Position numbers and translations under genes: made by a program. Of a stretch of 64,000 nt of DNA, positions 46,022 to 54,974 are shown piece by piece. The notes under the pieces are model-generated. The model searched no databases, had not been told where the DNA came from, and saw only the letters and a program-made list of their open reading frames with translations. Position 1 is the stretch's first letter; each line of letters opens with the position of its first letter. This DNA is from Trichodesmium sp050015995 (GTDB taxonomy: Bacteria; Cyanobacteriota; Cyanobacteriia; Cyanobacteriales; Microcoleaceae). The stretch is taken from contig NZ_JBNHEP010000273.1 in NCBI RefSeq assembly GCF_050015995.1, positions 10,775 through 74,774 of the forward strand, in the 5' to 3' direction.

Positions 46022-46651
46022 TAAAAATGGATACCAGTTGATGAGATTGTTTCCTTTCACTCTGTTTAAGTCGCAATAACACTTCAACTCCTAATAAAAA
46101 TAGATCCTAAACGAGATTGCTTCTTGTGACTCGATTCCACTCGCAATGACAGGATAAGTAGAACAGGTTTTCGTCTTGTAGTAATGTCCTAACTTTAATG
46201 CCTAATTATACTATAAGTTATAGTATGAAGTTTTCGACTTTACTCATATAAAATGTTCCTAGAAATTGATGAGATTGCTTTGTGTCACTCCGTTCCAGTC
46301 GCAATGATATAATATAGCAATCCGTGCATAGGTTGCGGTTCAATAATTAATAATTAATAATCAATAATTAATAATTAATAATTACCTCTCCTTGAAAACG
46401 GATAGGATTTACTAATCATGAAAATTTTTATTTATTATCCCCTTAAAAGGGGAGGCTTTAAACCAAAATTTTTCGGTAATCAAAAAGTAGATAAAAAACT
46501 GAAATTCCCACCTGTTAAGTGTTCCCTAAAAGCAGTAATATTTTTATACACAAATATACAGGGGATTGCTATACTATCTTTAAACTTGGAAATTTTATAG
46601 ATATTCCTCGATAAACTCTACTAATTTTTTACTCAATAAAAATTCTTCAAA
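46022..46651. repeat. Repeat-rich spacer
   Basis: This spacer holds two units of a dispersed repeat of the form GAGATTGCTTC ... CGCAATGAC (about 46110-46150 and 46270-46305), TAATAATTAATAATT arrays near 46350, and the third partial copy of the 44830 repeat (46478-46575). No gene seen. Confidence 0.7.
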
Positions 46652-47266
46652 ATGGATTATGAGCATTTAAAAAAGGCAATTAAATTATTAATAGAAGCCA
46701 CCAAAAATTTAGAATATATTGTCAGTGAAAAATCAACAATTCGCGCAAATAATCAAACTGTTGAAACTGCTAAAGAAACTATCAAAAAAGCCATAGCAGA
46801 AATATCTGCTGCGGTAAATCCTCCAGTCACAAATCATATTCCTGATGAATTTTTAGCCAAAGCAGAAAGTTTAGGTATTCCCTTAAATGATATTGAAGTT
46901 ATAGTTGCTATTTCTGAACATCATCCTAGTCAGTTAGCAGGTATATTAGCAGAAATTGAAAATCGGGCAGAAAATATTAGACGTAGACGAGAATATTTTC
47001 TGATCCGATTACCAGAAATGCCAATAGAAAAATTAGGTTCTCGACTACCAATTGTCAAAGCTACTGATTTGAATTGGCCAGAAAAACCGATTTCTAAAGA
47101 ATATCGAGAGGAAATTAAAGCCAAATACAAAATTGATAAACTGATAAAAAAACGACTTGATTCTAGAACATCTATTTTTGCCAAAATTCAAGCTGCGGAG
47201 GAACATTTAGGTCCATCTCAACCAGGGGAAAATGATTCTGATTTCGATGAAGAAATCCCATTTTAA
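46652..47266 (+). CDS. Hypothetical protein, 204 residues
   Basis: Not recognised. It begins with a helical, Lys/Glu-rich stretch (YEHLKKAIKLLIEATKNLEY), continues with DEFLAKAESLGIPLNDIEVIV, a basic region (IENRAENIRRRREYF), and ends acidic (DSDFDEEIPF), a tail often seen in single-stranded-DNA-binding or replication-related proteins. That resemblance is too slight for a call. ATG at 46652. Confidence 0.6.
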   Translation: MDYEHLKKAIKLLIEATKNLEYIVSEKSTIRANNQTVETAKETIKKAIAEISAAVNPPVTNHIPDEFLAKAESLGIPLNDIEVIVAISEHHPSQLAGILAEIENRAENIRRRREYFLIRLPEMPIEKLGSRLPIVKATDLNWPEKPISKEYREEIKAKYKIDKLIKKRLDSRTSIFAKIQAAEEHLGPSQPGENDSDFDEEIPF

Positions 47267-47326
47267 CTGCTTCATAAAACCGATATAATACGAAATTCAT
47301 AAAAACCCATATCGGCAACAGCCTTT

Positions 47327-47354
47327 GTAGGGGCGATTCGCGAATCGCCCCTAC
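47327..47354. repeat. 28-base perfect palindrome (GTAGGGGCGATTCG)
   Basis: GTAGGGGCGATTCG is followed immediately by its exact complement. Same family as 40080 and 811. Confidence 0.9.
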
Positions 47355-47454
47355 TTGTGATTTGCCATCATGCCTGATACATTTAAGTCTTCTATTACTA
47401 TCTAGCTGTGTTTTTTAGCCAAGGTACGTAGTTAGCTTGTGCAATGTATCTTTT

Positions 47455-47990
47455 CTAATGTTGGCTCTGCATGCTATGTAGTTTAGCTATCTTGAGAGAA
47501 GCTCTTTTCCAATTGCTAGAGAACTTAGTTTTATGTCGGTTCAGATATTGCAACCGAGAAAGTTTTGCTTCTAACTTTCTATAAGACAATGCACCAACAA
47601 AAACCTCACCAGTGGATAACGTGGCTAGAGACTTTACTCCTAAATCTACTCCAACTACATCTACTAATTTCTCCGTAATTCGAGATGTGGCTTCTACTTT
47701 GAAACTAACAAACCATCTACGTGATACCCTACTAATAGTTACATATTTAGGAGATACGTTATCTGGTAAAACTTCATAAGTTTTAATCCATCCAATTCGG
47801 GGCAGTTTTATATGAAACACACCTACCGATATTGAGCCATCTAGAGTGAAACTATCATCTCTACCTTTCTTCTTGAATTTAGGCACTCCTGAAACTTTGG
47901 TGAATCTTCGTTTCCAAGCAACGGATAAATACCTCAAAGCATCCATACGGCCCTGTTTTACAAACTTAGTAAGGTTTTTTGCTGGTTATT
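47455..47990 (-). pseudogene. tnpB: Middle fragment of a tnpB gene
   Basis: The frame encodes FKKKGRDDSFTLDGSISVG, YVTISRVSRRWFVSFKVEA and RuvC-I GVDLGVKSLATLSTGEVFVG, then stops early at HSMQ. The N-terminal 60 residues, RuvC-II, the zinc knuckle and RuvC-III are missing. It is unrelated in detail to the copy at 14688, so it belongs to a second TnpB subfamily. Confidence 0.85.
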
Positions 47991-48154
47991 TGGGTGCAGT
48001 TCAGCCCGTGAATCCAAGTAACATAAATATAGATAATTCAGAGATTATCATAGATTATAGCCAACAGTTACTAGCCCAGCGACTGGAACGAAGTCGAAGG
48101 AAGTAATCCCAAGGTTTTATAAATTGCTTCATTTGAATCGCAATGACAACTATT

Positions 48155-48232
48155 CAACCGGATTCTATAATCATTGACATCCTCCCGACGCTGCTAATTG
48201 AGACAGCGCGGGATTCCCATCCATCATTCAAA
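48155..48232. mobile_element. Solo MITE end and IS605-type end
   Basis: CAACCGGATTCTATAATC at 48156 equals the terminus of the MITEs at 50003 and 57486. Directly after it, CATCCTCCCGACGCTGCTAA with AGCGCGGGATTCCCA forms the stem-loop typical of TnpB-element ends. The rest, to 48428, holds no gene. Confidence 0.7.
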
Positions 48233-48428
48233 CAGCACAGAGCTGAACAAATGACTCAGAGCGGGTTGACACATCATTGGAATCTGCTGGCTTGCCAGTA
48301 GCCACGCTTCCTCCGTGTCCGTTTAATTGTCTCCAAGTGCCCCTCGGCGACTTCAATAAAAATCTCCGATAATCTAGCTGAAACTACTATAAAAAGGTTG
48401 TTAAATCCTAATTTCCCGAGAGGTCTAA

Positions 48429-48788
48429 TTAGCAATAAATCGGACCACCGTTTTCATGCAAAGCTTTTGTGTAAGGTCCACCACCGTTTTCAAACAAAGC
48501 TCTAGTGATAACAGGAGGCTTAGGAGGCTTAGGAGGCTCAGGTGGCATGGGGATAGGCTTAGGCCAAGGATGACCCCCGGTTTCACTTCCTGGACAAGGA
48601 GCAGAGATGCACACTATGTCCGGGCCCCCTTCTTCACCTATAGCCAAAGTAGTAAGAACAGGCCCCTCATCTGTTCCCTTTCCACCTGTGATTTGGGCTG
48701 CTTCTTCATCTGTTAACTGTTCTTCAATGTCTAGATTTAGGTCTTCTAGGTCAGAAATATTGAGAGAAAAAGGATGATTCAGATTCAT
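48429..48788 (-). CDS. Putative RiPP precursor with ALxENGG core repeats
   Basis: Residues 1-36 look like a leader, ending LTDEEAAQITGGK, a GG-type cleavage site. The rest is low complexity (PPEPPKPPKPP). Two near-repeats close the chain: TRALFENGGGP and TKALHENGGPIYC. AGGAG lies seven bases before the ATG. FEN and HEN fit the aromatic-X-Asn pattern modified to cyclophanes in triceptides, but no radical SAM gene is in view. It is the last gene of the minus-strand peptide locus. Confidence 0.7.
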   Translation of the reverse strand: MNLNHPFSLNISDLEDLNLDIEEQLTDEEAAQITGGKGTDEGPVLTTLAIGEEGGPDIVCISAPCPGSETGGHPWPKPIPMPPEPPKPPKPPVITRALFENGGGPYTKALHENGGPIYC

Positions 48789-48835
48789 AAAAAACTCCTA
48801 ATTTTTATTAGTACAGGAATATATCTAGTCCGCAA

Positions 48836-49270
48836 TTAGACAGCAGGATCTGCTGCCTGACGTACTTTCTTTGAGGGAGCGTAGTCATCTGTGATGACTT
48901 GCGGACATCGCCTACAGGCTGCTTTGCCTTCTTGCTGCCACCAACGACAATTTCGGCGAATAGAACAGGGTGGTAAATCTTCTGTTACCACAGGCAATTT
49001 CTCCACAACTCGCATTGCTAAACTGCAGTCCTTGCCATTAAAATGCTGACAGCCAGATTCTATGCAGGATGTCGCGGTTCTAAAAATCTCCCCTGGGGTA
49101 ACTGGGCTAGCCTTTGCCATCAGTTCTTCTGTCATGGGTAGGGGCTGCTTAAGATAAGCTATTCGGGGTTCCGTCGCTGTTCCACCGACTACGCCGAAAA
49201 CAACACCATTCACTGATTCTGGTCTAGCACTAGGGCAAAGGGTAGTTCGTTGATCAGTAATATCTTCCAT
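48836..49270 (-). CDS. Cysteine-rich protein next to precursor genes
   Basis: 144 residues with eight or more cysteines: CIESGCQHF, GKDC, LPPCSIRRNCRWWQQEGKAA and CRRCPQVITDDY. The spacing (C-x4-C-x7-C; C-x5-C; C-x2-C) would suit one or two iron-sulfur clusters or zinc sites. I know related proteins only as unnamed companions of cyanobacterial peptide genes. I use ATG 49270 with GGTGGAG nine bases before it, instead of GTG 49288. It stands between two precursor genes and could be a maturation or delivery factor. Confidence 0.6.
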   Translation of the reverse strand: MEDITDQRTTLCPSARPESVNGVVFGVVGGTATEPRIAYLKQPLPMTEELMAKASPVTPGEIFRTATSCIESGCQHFNGKDCSLAMRVVEKLPVVTEDLPPCSIRRNCRWWQQEGKAACRRCPQVITDDYAPSKKVRQAADPAV

Positions 49271-49319
49271 GAATTTAGTCTCCACCAAAATAGTATTTTT
49301 GACACTTGAAGACTAAAAA

Positions 49320-49643
49320 CTAAGCAAGTTTTTGTGCATAAGCAAGTTTTTCTTGATCTTCTGGTACTGCAATTAGCCCAACTATAATTGGAGGGCAAAA
49401 AGGCTTAATAGGAGGCTTAATAGGATAGCACACAGGCTCAATTGGCTTAATTGGATAACAAATCGGCTTGAAGCCTGCTATTACAGGTTTTTGTGGTGCT
49501 AAACTCAGACCACCCCCAATACTTTGGGCTTCATCATCGGATAAAGTTTCTACTAATCCTCTTCGTGCTACCGCATTGTCAATTGCATTATCAATTAGGT
49601 CATTAATTTCTAATTTACGGTTAGACTTTTTGCTTTCTTGCAT
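49320..49643 (-). CDS. Putative RiPP precursor with PxC(Y/P)P core repeats
   Basis: The leader (residues 1-45) ends ETLSDDEAQSIGGG, a double-Gly-type site like the neighbour's. The core repeats KPICYPIKP, EPVCYPIKP and KPFCPPI, then IVGLI. Three evenly spaced cysteines flanked by prolines suggest disulfide, thioether or heterocycle formation. GGAGG precedes the ATG by nine bases. A conserved palindromic element lies about 285 bases upstream, as before the gene at 63519. Modifying enzymes are not adjacent. Confidence 0.7.
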   Translation of the reverse strand: MQESKKSNRKLEINDLIDNAIDNAVARRGLVETLSDDEAQSIGGGLSLAPQKPVIAGFKPICYPIKPIEPVCYPIKPPIKPFCPPIIVGLIAVPEDQEKLAYAQKLA

Positions 49644-49871
49644 TTTTATTTTCCTCCGAATTGTTAACTACTTTTTGTCTATGGAAATAGAACTAGAATT
49701 AGAAAGAAATTTTTAAGAACCGCGAGAACTAGAATCAGATTAGCTATAACTTGATACTGTTCCATAATCGTTCCTTCAAGAATGACGGTATCGAGCAGGG
49801 TAACAACACACGCAGTCTCTAGCACAAAATTCTCAGGCGGAACAACCGGACTGAGTTCAATTTGAGCGCTT
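49644..49871 (-). other. Open frame without start codon
   Basis: The minus strand is open from about 49863 to 49683 (IELSPVVPPENFVLETACVV and onward), with no ATG before its last third. It might be a degraded precursor gene or untranslated leader. No family match. Confidence 0.25.
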
Positions 49872-49990
49872 CAAACAACTTTGTTTTGTTTGACTCTTTT
49901 AATATAACCAGAATAATTAGGGAGATGTTGCCAATTTGGCAAATAAATCTGCCAAAAATAGACTAAATTTTATCGGGTTTTTGAAGGCAT
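49872..49990 (-). promoter_or_regulatory. Conserved upstream element with TTGCCA palindrome
   Basis: TTGCCAATTTGGCAA (49928-49942) is a perfect palindrome. It is followed, on the minus strand, by GGTTATATTAAAA (a likely -10) and GTCAAACAAAACAAAGTTG. The whole block is about 80 percent identical to 63849-63950, which stands before another leader-peptide gene. A shared operator and promoter is the simplest reading. Confidence 0.7.
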
Positions 49991-50002
49991 GAAAAGCTAG
50001 TT

Positions 50003-50144
50003 ATATCAAATCCGGTTGAATACTTATTATATGGTTGGGGGAGATGGGGAGATGGGGAGATGGGGAGATGGGGAGGTGGTTCTATTCAAGGCTTGAAGTA
50101 ATTTATAGAATTATCAACATATATTATATAACCGGATTCTATAT
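50003..50144. mobile_element. MITE, copy A
   Basis: The ends are ATATCAAATCCGGTT and the inverted ATATAGAATCCGGTT (142 bp). The interior holds four GAGATGGGG units. It is the inverted counterpart of 57486-57611, which has two units fewer. Confidence 0.88.
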
Positions 50145-50338
50145 TAATTCTCAAAAAAGCAGCTATTTGGAAGTTAGAAGCATTGATACCTTTTAGGTCT
50201 ATATCTTCTAATAACAGTCTTTTTTATAGATTTTTGGCTTTGACTTTTGATTTTTTAAATTGAGTGAAGTAGAATTGAGACTAATTTTTTCTAAGAAATC
50301 AGTCTCAATTTCAGTGCTTTTCGGCATTGTGCCATTTT

Positions 50339-51112
50339 TTATCCCCTACCGGCAGCAAGATAACCACCGTCTACAGGCAATATTGCACCTGTGATGAACA
50401 AAGCTTCATTTGACGCTAGAAATGCTACAGCAGCAGCAAATTCCTCAGGTTTACCAATCCGATTCATAGGATGCATTTCACATACAGTATTATAGGTTGT
50501 CGGATCGCTGAGCCATTGTTTTGTAAGCGGTGTGGTTATAACACCCGGACAAATACAATTTACTCGGATGTTTTCATGAGCATGGGCAACTGCCATGTGT
50601 CTTGTTAGATTGATCACTCCACCCTTAGCTGACTGGAATGCCATTCCTTGAGGCGAACCCCTCATTCCTCCAATAGAGGATACATGAATTATAGCACCAC
50701 CACCGACTTCCCGCATTTGGGGAATAGAAAACTTGGAGCTTAAATATGCTCCTTTGAGGTCTGTGTTGATGACTTTCTCCCAAACTTCCACTGATGTATC
50801 TACAACGGTTTCACCTCCACCATGAATTCCGGCACTGGTAACAAGCACATCTAGACGACCAAACTCATTGACAACTTGCTCTACCATATGCTTGCAATCG
50901 GGCTCTTGTGTCACATCGCATTTAATATCAATTGCCTTACTACCCAAAGATTCAATTTCCTGGCGCACCTTATGGGTCATTTCCGCTCTACGTCCAGCTA
51001 CGCCAATGGCAGCTCCCTCCTGAGCTAATCGAATTGCGGCGGCTTCTCCTAAACCACTGCCTCCGCCTGTAATCAGTGCAACTTGACCTTCAAAACGTCT
51101 AGATAGCTTCAT
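50339..51112 (-). CDS. SDR-family protein with Phe in place of the catalytic Tyr
   Basis: A 257-residue classical SDR: cofactor loop TGGGSGLG (15-22), NAG-like TSAG, Ser145/146 (HVSSIGG), and C-terminal CPGVITTPL and GAILPVDGGY. The catalytic YxxxK reads F159-Q-S-A-K163 (codon TTC), so ordinary oxidoreductase chemistry is doubtful. It could be a binding or non-redox member. Its ATG overlaps the stop codon of the gene upstream (TAATG), so the two are translationally coupled in one operon. Confidence 0.85.
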   Translation of the reverse strand: MKLSRRFEGQVALITGGGSGLGEAAAIRLAQEGAAIGVAGRRAEMTHKVRQEIESLGSKAIDIKCDVTQEPDCKHMVEQVVNEFGRLDVLVTSAGIHGGGETVVDTSVEVWEKVINTDLKGAYLSSKFSIPQMREVGGGAIIHVSSIGGMRGSPQGMAFQSAKGGVINLTRHMAVAHAHENIRVNCICPGVITTPLTKQWLSDPTTYNTVCEMHPMNRIGKPEEFAAAVAFLASNEALFITGAILPVDGGYLAAGRG

Positions 51113-52155
51113 TACTTTTCAACCAGTTCCTTTATCTTAATGTCAAGCGCTCTCACATGAATATTAGACCACTCTGTTGGCATTCCCCAATATTGAAATA
51201 GACCAAAACTAGCTTGGGTAATTCTCGGGAATTTCCCATCGAGGTGTTTGTTATACTCTTGACACACCCAAAGATTTGGTTCGGGGTTACCTTTCTTCCA
51301 AATGCGAAACCGTCCACAATTGACTCCCTCATCCATAATTACTTGATGCCTGACACTGTAGGTGACCTCAGCCCGGATTGGAAGTTTGAGTTCCTTTTCA
51401 GTCTTAATCACCCATGAATCTTCCTTATCGTATAGGCAGTCCCCCCAAGCCATCCAAATCTGAGCCTTTCCTTGATTATCAAGTGTCGCCAGCCCTGCGG
51501 TGGAATAACCAGGCTTAATGCCCAGATCTGGGGACTGTTCTATATGTCCGGCAAAAAAGTCGCTTAATCCCAGGAAGCACCAACTATTTTGATTACTGGC
51601 AAACTTCACATCATACGTAGCTTCCTGACTGCCATAAGGAGAACCGAGTAGTAGGAGAATATCAGAACCGACTGGCGCCCGCGAACAAATCGCATTTCTT
51701 TCGCGATTGATATCAAAGTTACCATCCACAATTTGGGCAATTTCTTGAATGCTATTATAACTGCTCAAATTGTGCAAATTTAGGGGGAGAGGTAAGGGAT
51801 GAGAATTCCAGTGAAATTCAGCATCCAACACCTCAACTTCTCCCTCCCCATCTTCGATTTTAATGCTGATACTATTCCACCCTTCCTGAAGTGCTGGGCT
51901 ATCAATGGGTATTTCAATATTGAAGTGACCCGGTAGATCTTTCAATCGCAGCACTGATGGGGTTCTAGTTCCCCAGGGATACTGAGGTTCTCCTAACTCC
52001 GGTTCTGGTTCTACATAAAAATGTATTGGCGAGCCACCGTTTAGCAGGTACACTGAACGCACTATAGGCAGCTTGGCATCTGTCTTTCCCTGAATATTAA
52101 TATCATTGTGTCGCCAACGAAATTGTTGCCGGTTGCCCTGTAGTAGTTGAATCAT
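51112..52155 (-). CDS. Hypothetical protein, 347 residues
   Basis: Not recognised. It is rich in beta-strand and tryptophan (YVEPEPELGEPQYPWGTRTP, WCFLGLSDFFAGHIEQSPDL, WMAWGDCLYDKEDSW, ASFGLFQYWGMPTEW), and an N-terminal part (residues 25-115) resembles an immunoglobulin-like or carbohydrate-binding fold. No signal peptide. It is coupled to the following SDR gene by a one-base overlap. Being between TPR/glycosyltransferase genes, it may act on a sugar, but this is conjecture. Confidence 0.6.
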   Translation of the reverse strand: MIQLLQGNRQQFRWRHNDINIQGKTDAKLPIVRSVYLLNGGSPIHFYVEPEPELGEPQYPWGTRTPSVLRLKDLPGHFNIEIPIDSPALQEGWNSISIKIEDGEGEVEVLDAEFHWNSHPLPLPLNLHNLSSYNSIQEIAQIVDGNFDINRERNAICSRAPVGSDILLLLGSPYGSQEATYDVKFASNQNSWCFLGLSDFFAGHIEQSPDLGIKPGYSTAGLATLDNQGKAQIWMAWGDCLYDKEDSWVIKTEKELKLPIRAEVTYSVRHQVIMDEGVNCGRFRIWKKGNPEPNLWVCQEYNKHLDGKFPRITQASFGLFQYWGMPTEWSNIHVRALDIKIKELVEK

Positions 52156-52223
52156 AAATTCTGTAAGTCTTTTAAGTTTATAGATAAAGTGACATATTGA
52201 TTTAGTATTTAGTCTGATATTTA

Positions 52224-52964
52224 CTAAAGTAGTCCTTGGTAGATAATGATAAAATCACGGAGTTCAACATCATTAGGATTCAACTCCAAAGCTCTTTGAT
52301 AACAACTTAGCGCATCCTCAAACTGTCTCTGTTGTTGGAGTGCTACCCCCAAGTTGTAATGAGCACTAGCTAAAGTTGGCTGTAGGACTATAGCTTGTTG
52401 ATAGCAAGCAATGGCATTCTTCAAATTACCTGCTTTTTTCTGAGTCATGCCCAAATCATTGTTCAAACCTGCGTAGTGTGCTTGTTTTTCTGCTGGGAGT
52501 TTTCCTTGGGTATGAAGTGCGTTAGCCAAATTCACATCAGCTTCAGTACAATCGGGTTGAATTTTCAAGGCTTTTTCATAGCAGGCGATCGCCTCATCCC
52601 AAAGCCCTTGTTGTTGGAATGTATAGCCGAGGTTGTTATAAACTGCTAACGAGTCTGGTTGCAGGGCTAAGACTTCCTTATAAGCTAACTCTGCTTCTTT
52701 TAACTTACCTTGAGCTTGATACAAATTCCCTAAACTAAACCAAGCCTTGGCAGACTTTGGCTGAACCTGGACAGCTAGATTAAACAATTTTTCAGCAGAC
52801 TGGTACTGACCTACTTGTTTTGCCAGCATTCCTAACCCATATAATGCGTCTGGGTGGTGAGGCTGTTTTTCTAGAATCTTATTATAAACTTCATTAGCTT
52901 CGGCTAAACGATTGGCTCTATGGTATTGAAACGCAAGCTGTAGGCTTTCTGAAAGTGTTGGCAT
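52224..52964 (-). CDS. TPR protein of the peptide locus
   Basis: The 246 residues are about seven TPR units (HPDALYGLGMLAKQVGQYQS, AKAWFSLGNLYQAQGKLKEA, AVYNNLGYTFQQQGLWDEAI). The linker GKLPAEKQAHYAGLNNDLG is shared with the TPR parts of the two glycosyltransferases at 55236 and 58360. It has lost, or never had, an enzymatic domain. AAAGGAGAG lies eight bases before the ATG. Probably a binding partner for the same clients as the glycosyltransferases. Confidence 0.8.
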   Translation of the reverse strand: MPTLSESLQLAFQYHRANRLAEANEVYNKILEKQPHHPDALYGLGMLAKQVGQYQSAEKLFNLAVQVQPKSAKAWFSLGNLYQAQGKLKEAELAYKEVLALQPDSLAVYNNLGYTFQQQGLWDEAIACYEKALKIQPDCTEADVNLANALHTQGKLPAEKQAHYAGLNNDLGMTQKKAGNLKNAIACYQQAIVLQPTLASAHYNLGVALQQQRQFEDALSCYQRALELNPNDVELRDFIIIYQGLL

Positions 52965-53030
52965 GGGAACTCTCCTTTTTTTATTTTTAGATCGACCAAA
53001 TACAAATCGGATTCATCAAAATAGGAACAT

Positions 53031-53318
53031 TCAATTACAAAGAGTTTCGTATAACTGCAAAGTTTGATCGGCACCTTGTTCCCATGTAAAATACTCAAAA
53101 GCACGTTGTCGTCCAGCTCTACCCATGGCAGCGATCGGCAACCTTTCTGCTTGTTGGTACTCTCCTTTTTGCTGTGACAGCGTGGATAAGCCATGTAATA
53201 CATCTGGGTGAGTGGGTTGGTGTTCGAGAAGTTGACGATATAGCTGCTCTGCTTCTAGTAGATTATTGGCTCGATGTTGTTGAACAGCAAATTGCAGTAC
53301 TTCAGTAAAAGTTGTCAT
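53031..53318 (-). pseudogene. TPR-glycosyltransferase gene with internal deletion
   Basis: The first 60 residues are a TPR start (TTFTEVLQFAVQQHRANNLL, PDVLHGLSTLSQQKGEYQQA). The chain then jumps to AAMGRAGRQRAFEYFTWEQG and ADQTLQLYETL, the C-terminus of a GT4-type glycosyltransferase. The middle of the enzyme is missing but the frame is kept. AGGAGATTGAAT precedes ATG 53318. An in-frame deletion of an ancestral TPR-GT4 gene explains it. Confidence 0.75.
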
Positions 53319-53541
53319 ATTCAATCTCCTTTTTAGGATGGACGCTCAGGATTAGATTCAACAACTTTTCTGCTTGTTGGTACTCTCCTTTTTGCTGTGA
53401 CAGCCTGCATAAGCCATGTAATACATCTGGGTGAGTGGGTTGGTGTTCGAGAAATTGACGATATAGCTGTTCAGCTTGCAGCAAATTATTAGCTCGATGT
53501 TGTTGAACAGCAAGTTGCAGTACTTCAGTAAAAGTTGCCAT
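53302..53541 (-). pseudogene. Truncated TPR gene, near-copy of its neighbour
   Basis: From ATG 53541 (MATFTEVLQLAVQQHRANNL) 65 residues are nearly identical to the gene at 53031. The chain then goes on for a few codons to LILSVHPKKEIEYDNFY and stops inside the start region of the neighbour. It is a tandem duplication cut short at the junction. Confidence 0.75.
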
Positions 53542-53608
53542 CTTGAATCCCTTTTTATATATATTTTTGCCTTTAATTTTTAATTTTTTAAATGGAGTGA
53601 ATTCTGCT

Positions 53609-53748
53609 GCTTTGAAATTCACTCATGGCAGATAATTAACTGTGGCTAAAAGCATAGGTACTATTACTATTTTCCTTTGCTTTGAAATTCACTCATGGCA
53701 GATAATTAACTGTGGCTAAAAGCATAGGTACTATTACTGTTTTCCTGT
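53609..53748. repeat. 70-bp tandem duplication
   Basis: GCTTTGAAATTCACTCATGG begins at 53609 and at 53679; the 70-base units differ at about two positions. The second unit includes the 3' end of the oxygenase reading frame. Confidence 0.93.
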
Positions 53749-54974
53749 ACCCCTGGCATTTCCTGACTTAGACTTGTTTTTTCTTCTTCCCTAATTTCCT
53801 CTTGATAGGAATCCTCAACAAGTATGCCTTCTTTAACCAAACCTGCCAACAGGGGCAATATGTGTGTATCTAAGTCGCATTCCGGCAGCCAATCGGCAAC
53901 ATCTCTTATTGTGAAAGCTTCCTGGCTAAACACTTTTTACACTAAAGTTTCTATAACTTTGGGTGGCAAGTCTTTGAATTTCAACTCCTTTCGAGGAGTT
54001 CGTAACAGGTAACCCTTCTCACCAAGCGGTTCTATATTTACTTTTTGGAACTTGGGCTGTCTCAAAACAGTGTCAAGTTCTTGCTCAAAGAAGTTAAATC
54101 CAGCTTGACTAGGTAGGGATATTTCTGGGGCACGAGTTATGACCTTAGGTTTAAACTCAGCATATTTCTCAGCTAGGTTCTCCTTTTCTCGATCTATTAC
54201 GCTTGCTAAGGAATCAAATAAATGCTCTACGTGTGCTTTAATCTCATGGTTATTTCCATCGGATATCAAGGGCAAATTTTTTCGCCAAGCTTCATCTATT
54301 TGAAGATTTTGTAATAGCCACTCAAAGGCATCTCGCCCTGTGAAGCAACGGATACCTAAGGTAATATGTAATGAAGGTTTTTCGCGGGCGATCGCGTAAT
54401 GCCAATGACCTCGAGGAATGTAGAGCAAATCACCAGGCTTGAGGACACAGTTGATGTAGGGCGATTCTTCCGGTGGTTTTTGATACTCTGATGTTTCCTC
54501 TCTGTAAGGATACTTAAAGGTATCCTCGAACACAAACCATTCCTTTGGCCCATCAATTTGCAGAATAAAGACTTCGTGGGTGTCGTAATGGGCTTTGAAT
54601 CCTTGGTTAGAAGGCCAGGAACAGTATATATTGGCATGGATAGCACTATGCCCCGTTTCCTGCTGTATTCCCCAAATGAGGTCAGCTAGGATTGGAACTT
54701 GATCGTGGACATGGCTAATCACTAAACTCGCCCCTTCTTGGCATCGCTTAACCCACTCTTGAGGATTGGAGGAAGGCAAGTCTTTGTGATCTAGAACAAA
54801 ACGTAGGTCAGGCTTATGGAAGTTCAGCAAATCATTGAGTTGCTTCCAGGAAAACAAATGCTGAAACTTATTGGGTTGCTCGGCAGGGATTAATATCCCC
54901 CGTTTAGTCCAGTTTTCGGATAAGAATTGCTCGAGGGAGTAAGGCTGTAAGATTTTCGTTAAGTTTCTCATCAT
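53706..54974 (-). pseudogene. JmjC/cupin oxygenase (ROXA-like) with in-frame stop
   Basis: The first 345 residues form a JmjC domain: an HxD metal motif in KAHYDTHEVFILQI, the third ligand in KPSLHITLGI, and LKPGDLLYIPRGHWHYAI between. It resembles the 2-oxoglutarate-dependent ribosomal oxygenases of the ROXA/YcfD group. A TAA at 53937-53939 ends the chain, but the same frame goes on for 76 residues (KVFSQEAFTIRDVADWL, HILPLLAGLVKEGILVE), the winged-helix end expected of this family. The catalytic part is complete, so a shortened enzyme may still work. It lies within the peptide locus and could hydroxylate a precursor. Confidence 0.78.

Noticed and set aside
47846..48106. Plus-strand frame across a TnpB fragment
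   Set aside because: It runs antisense through tnpB and into repeat sequence.
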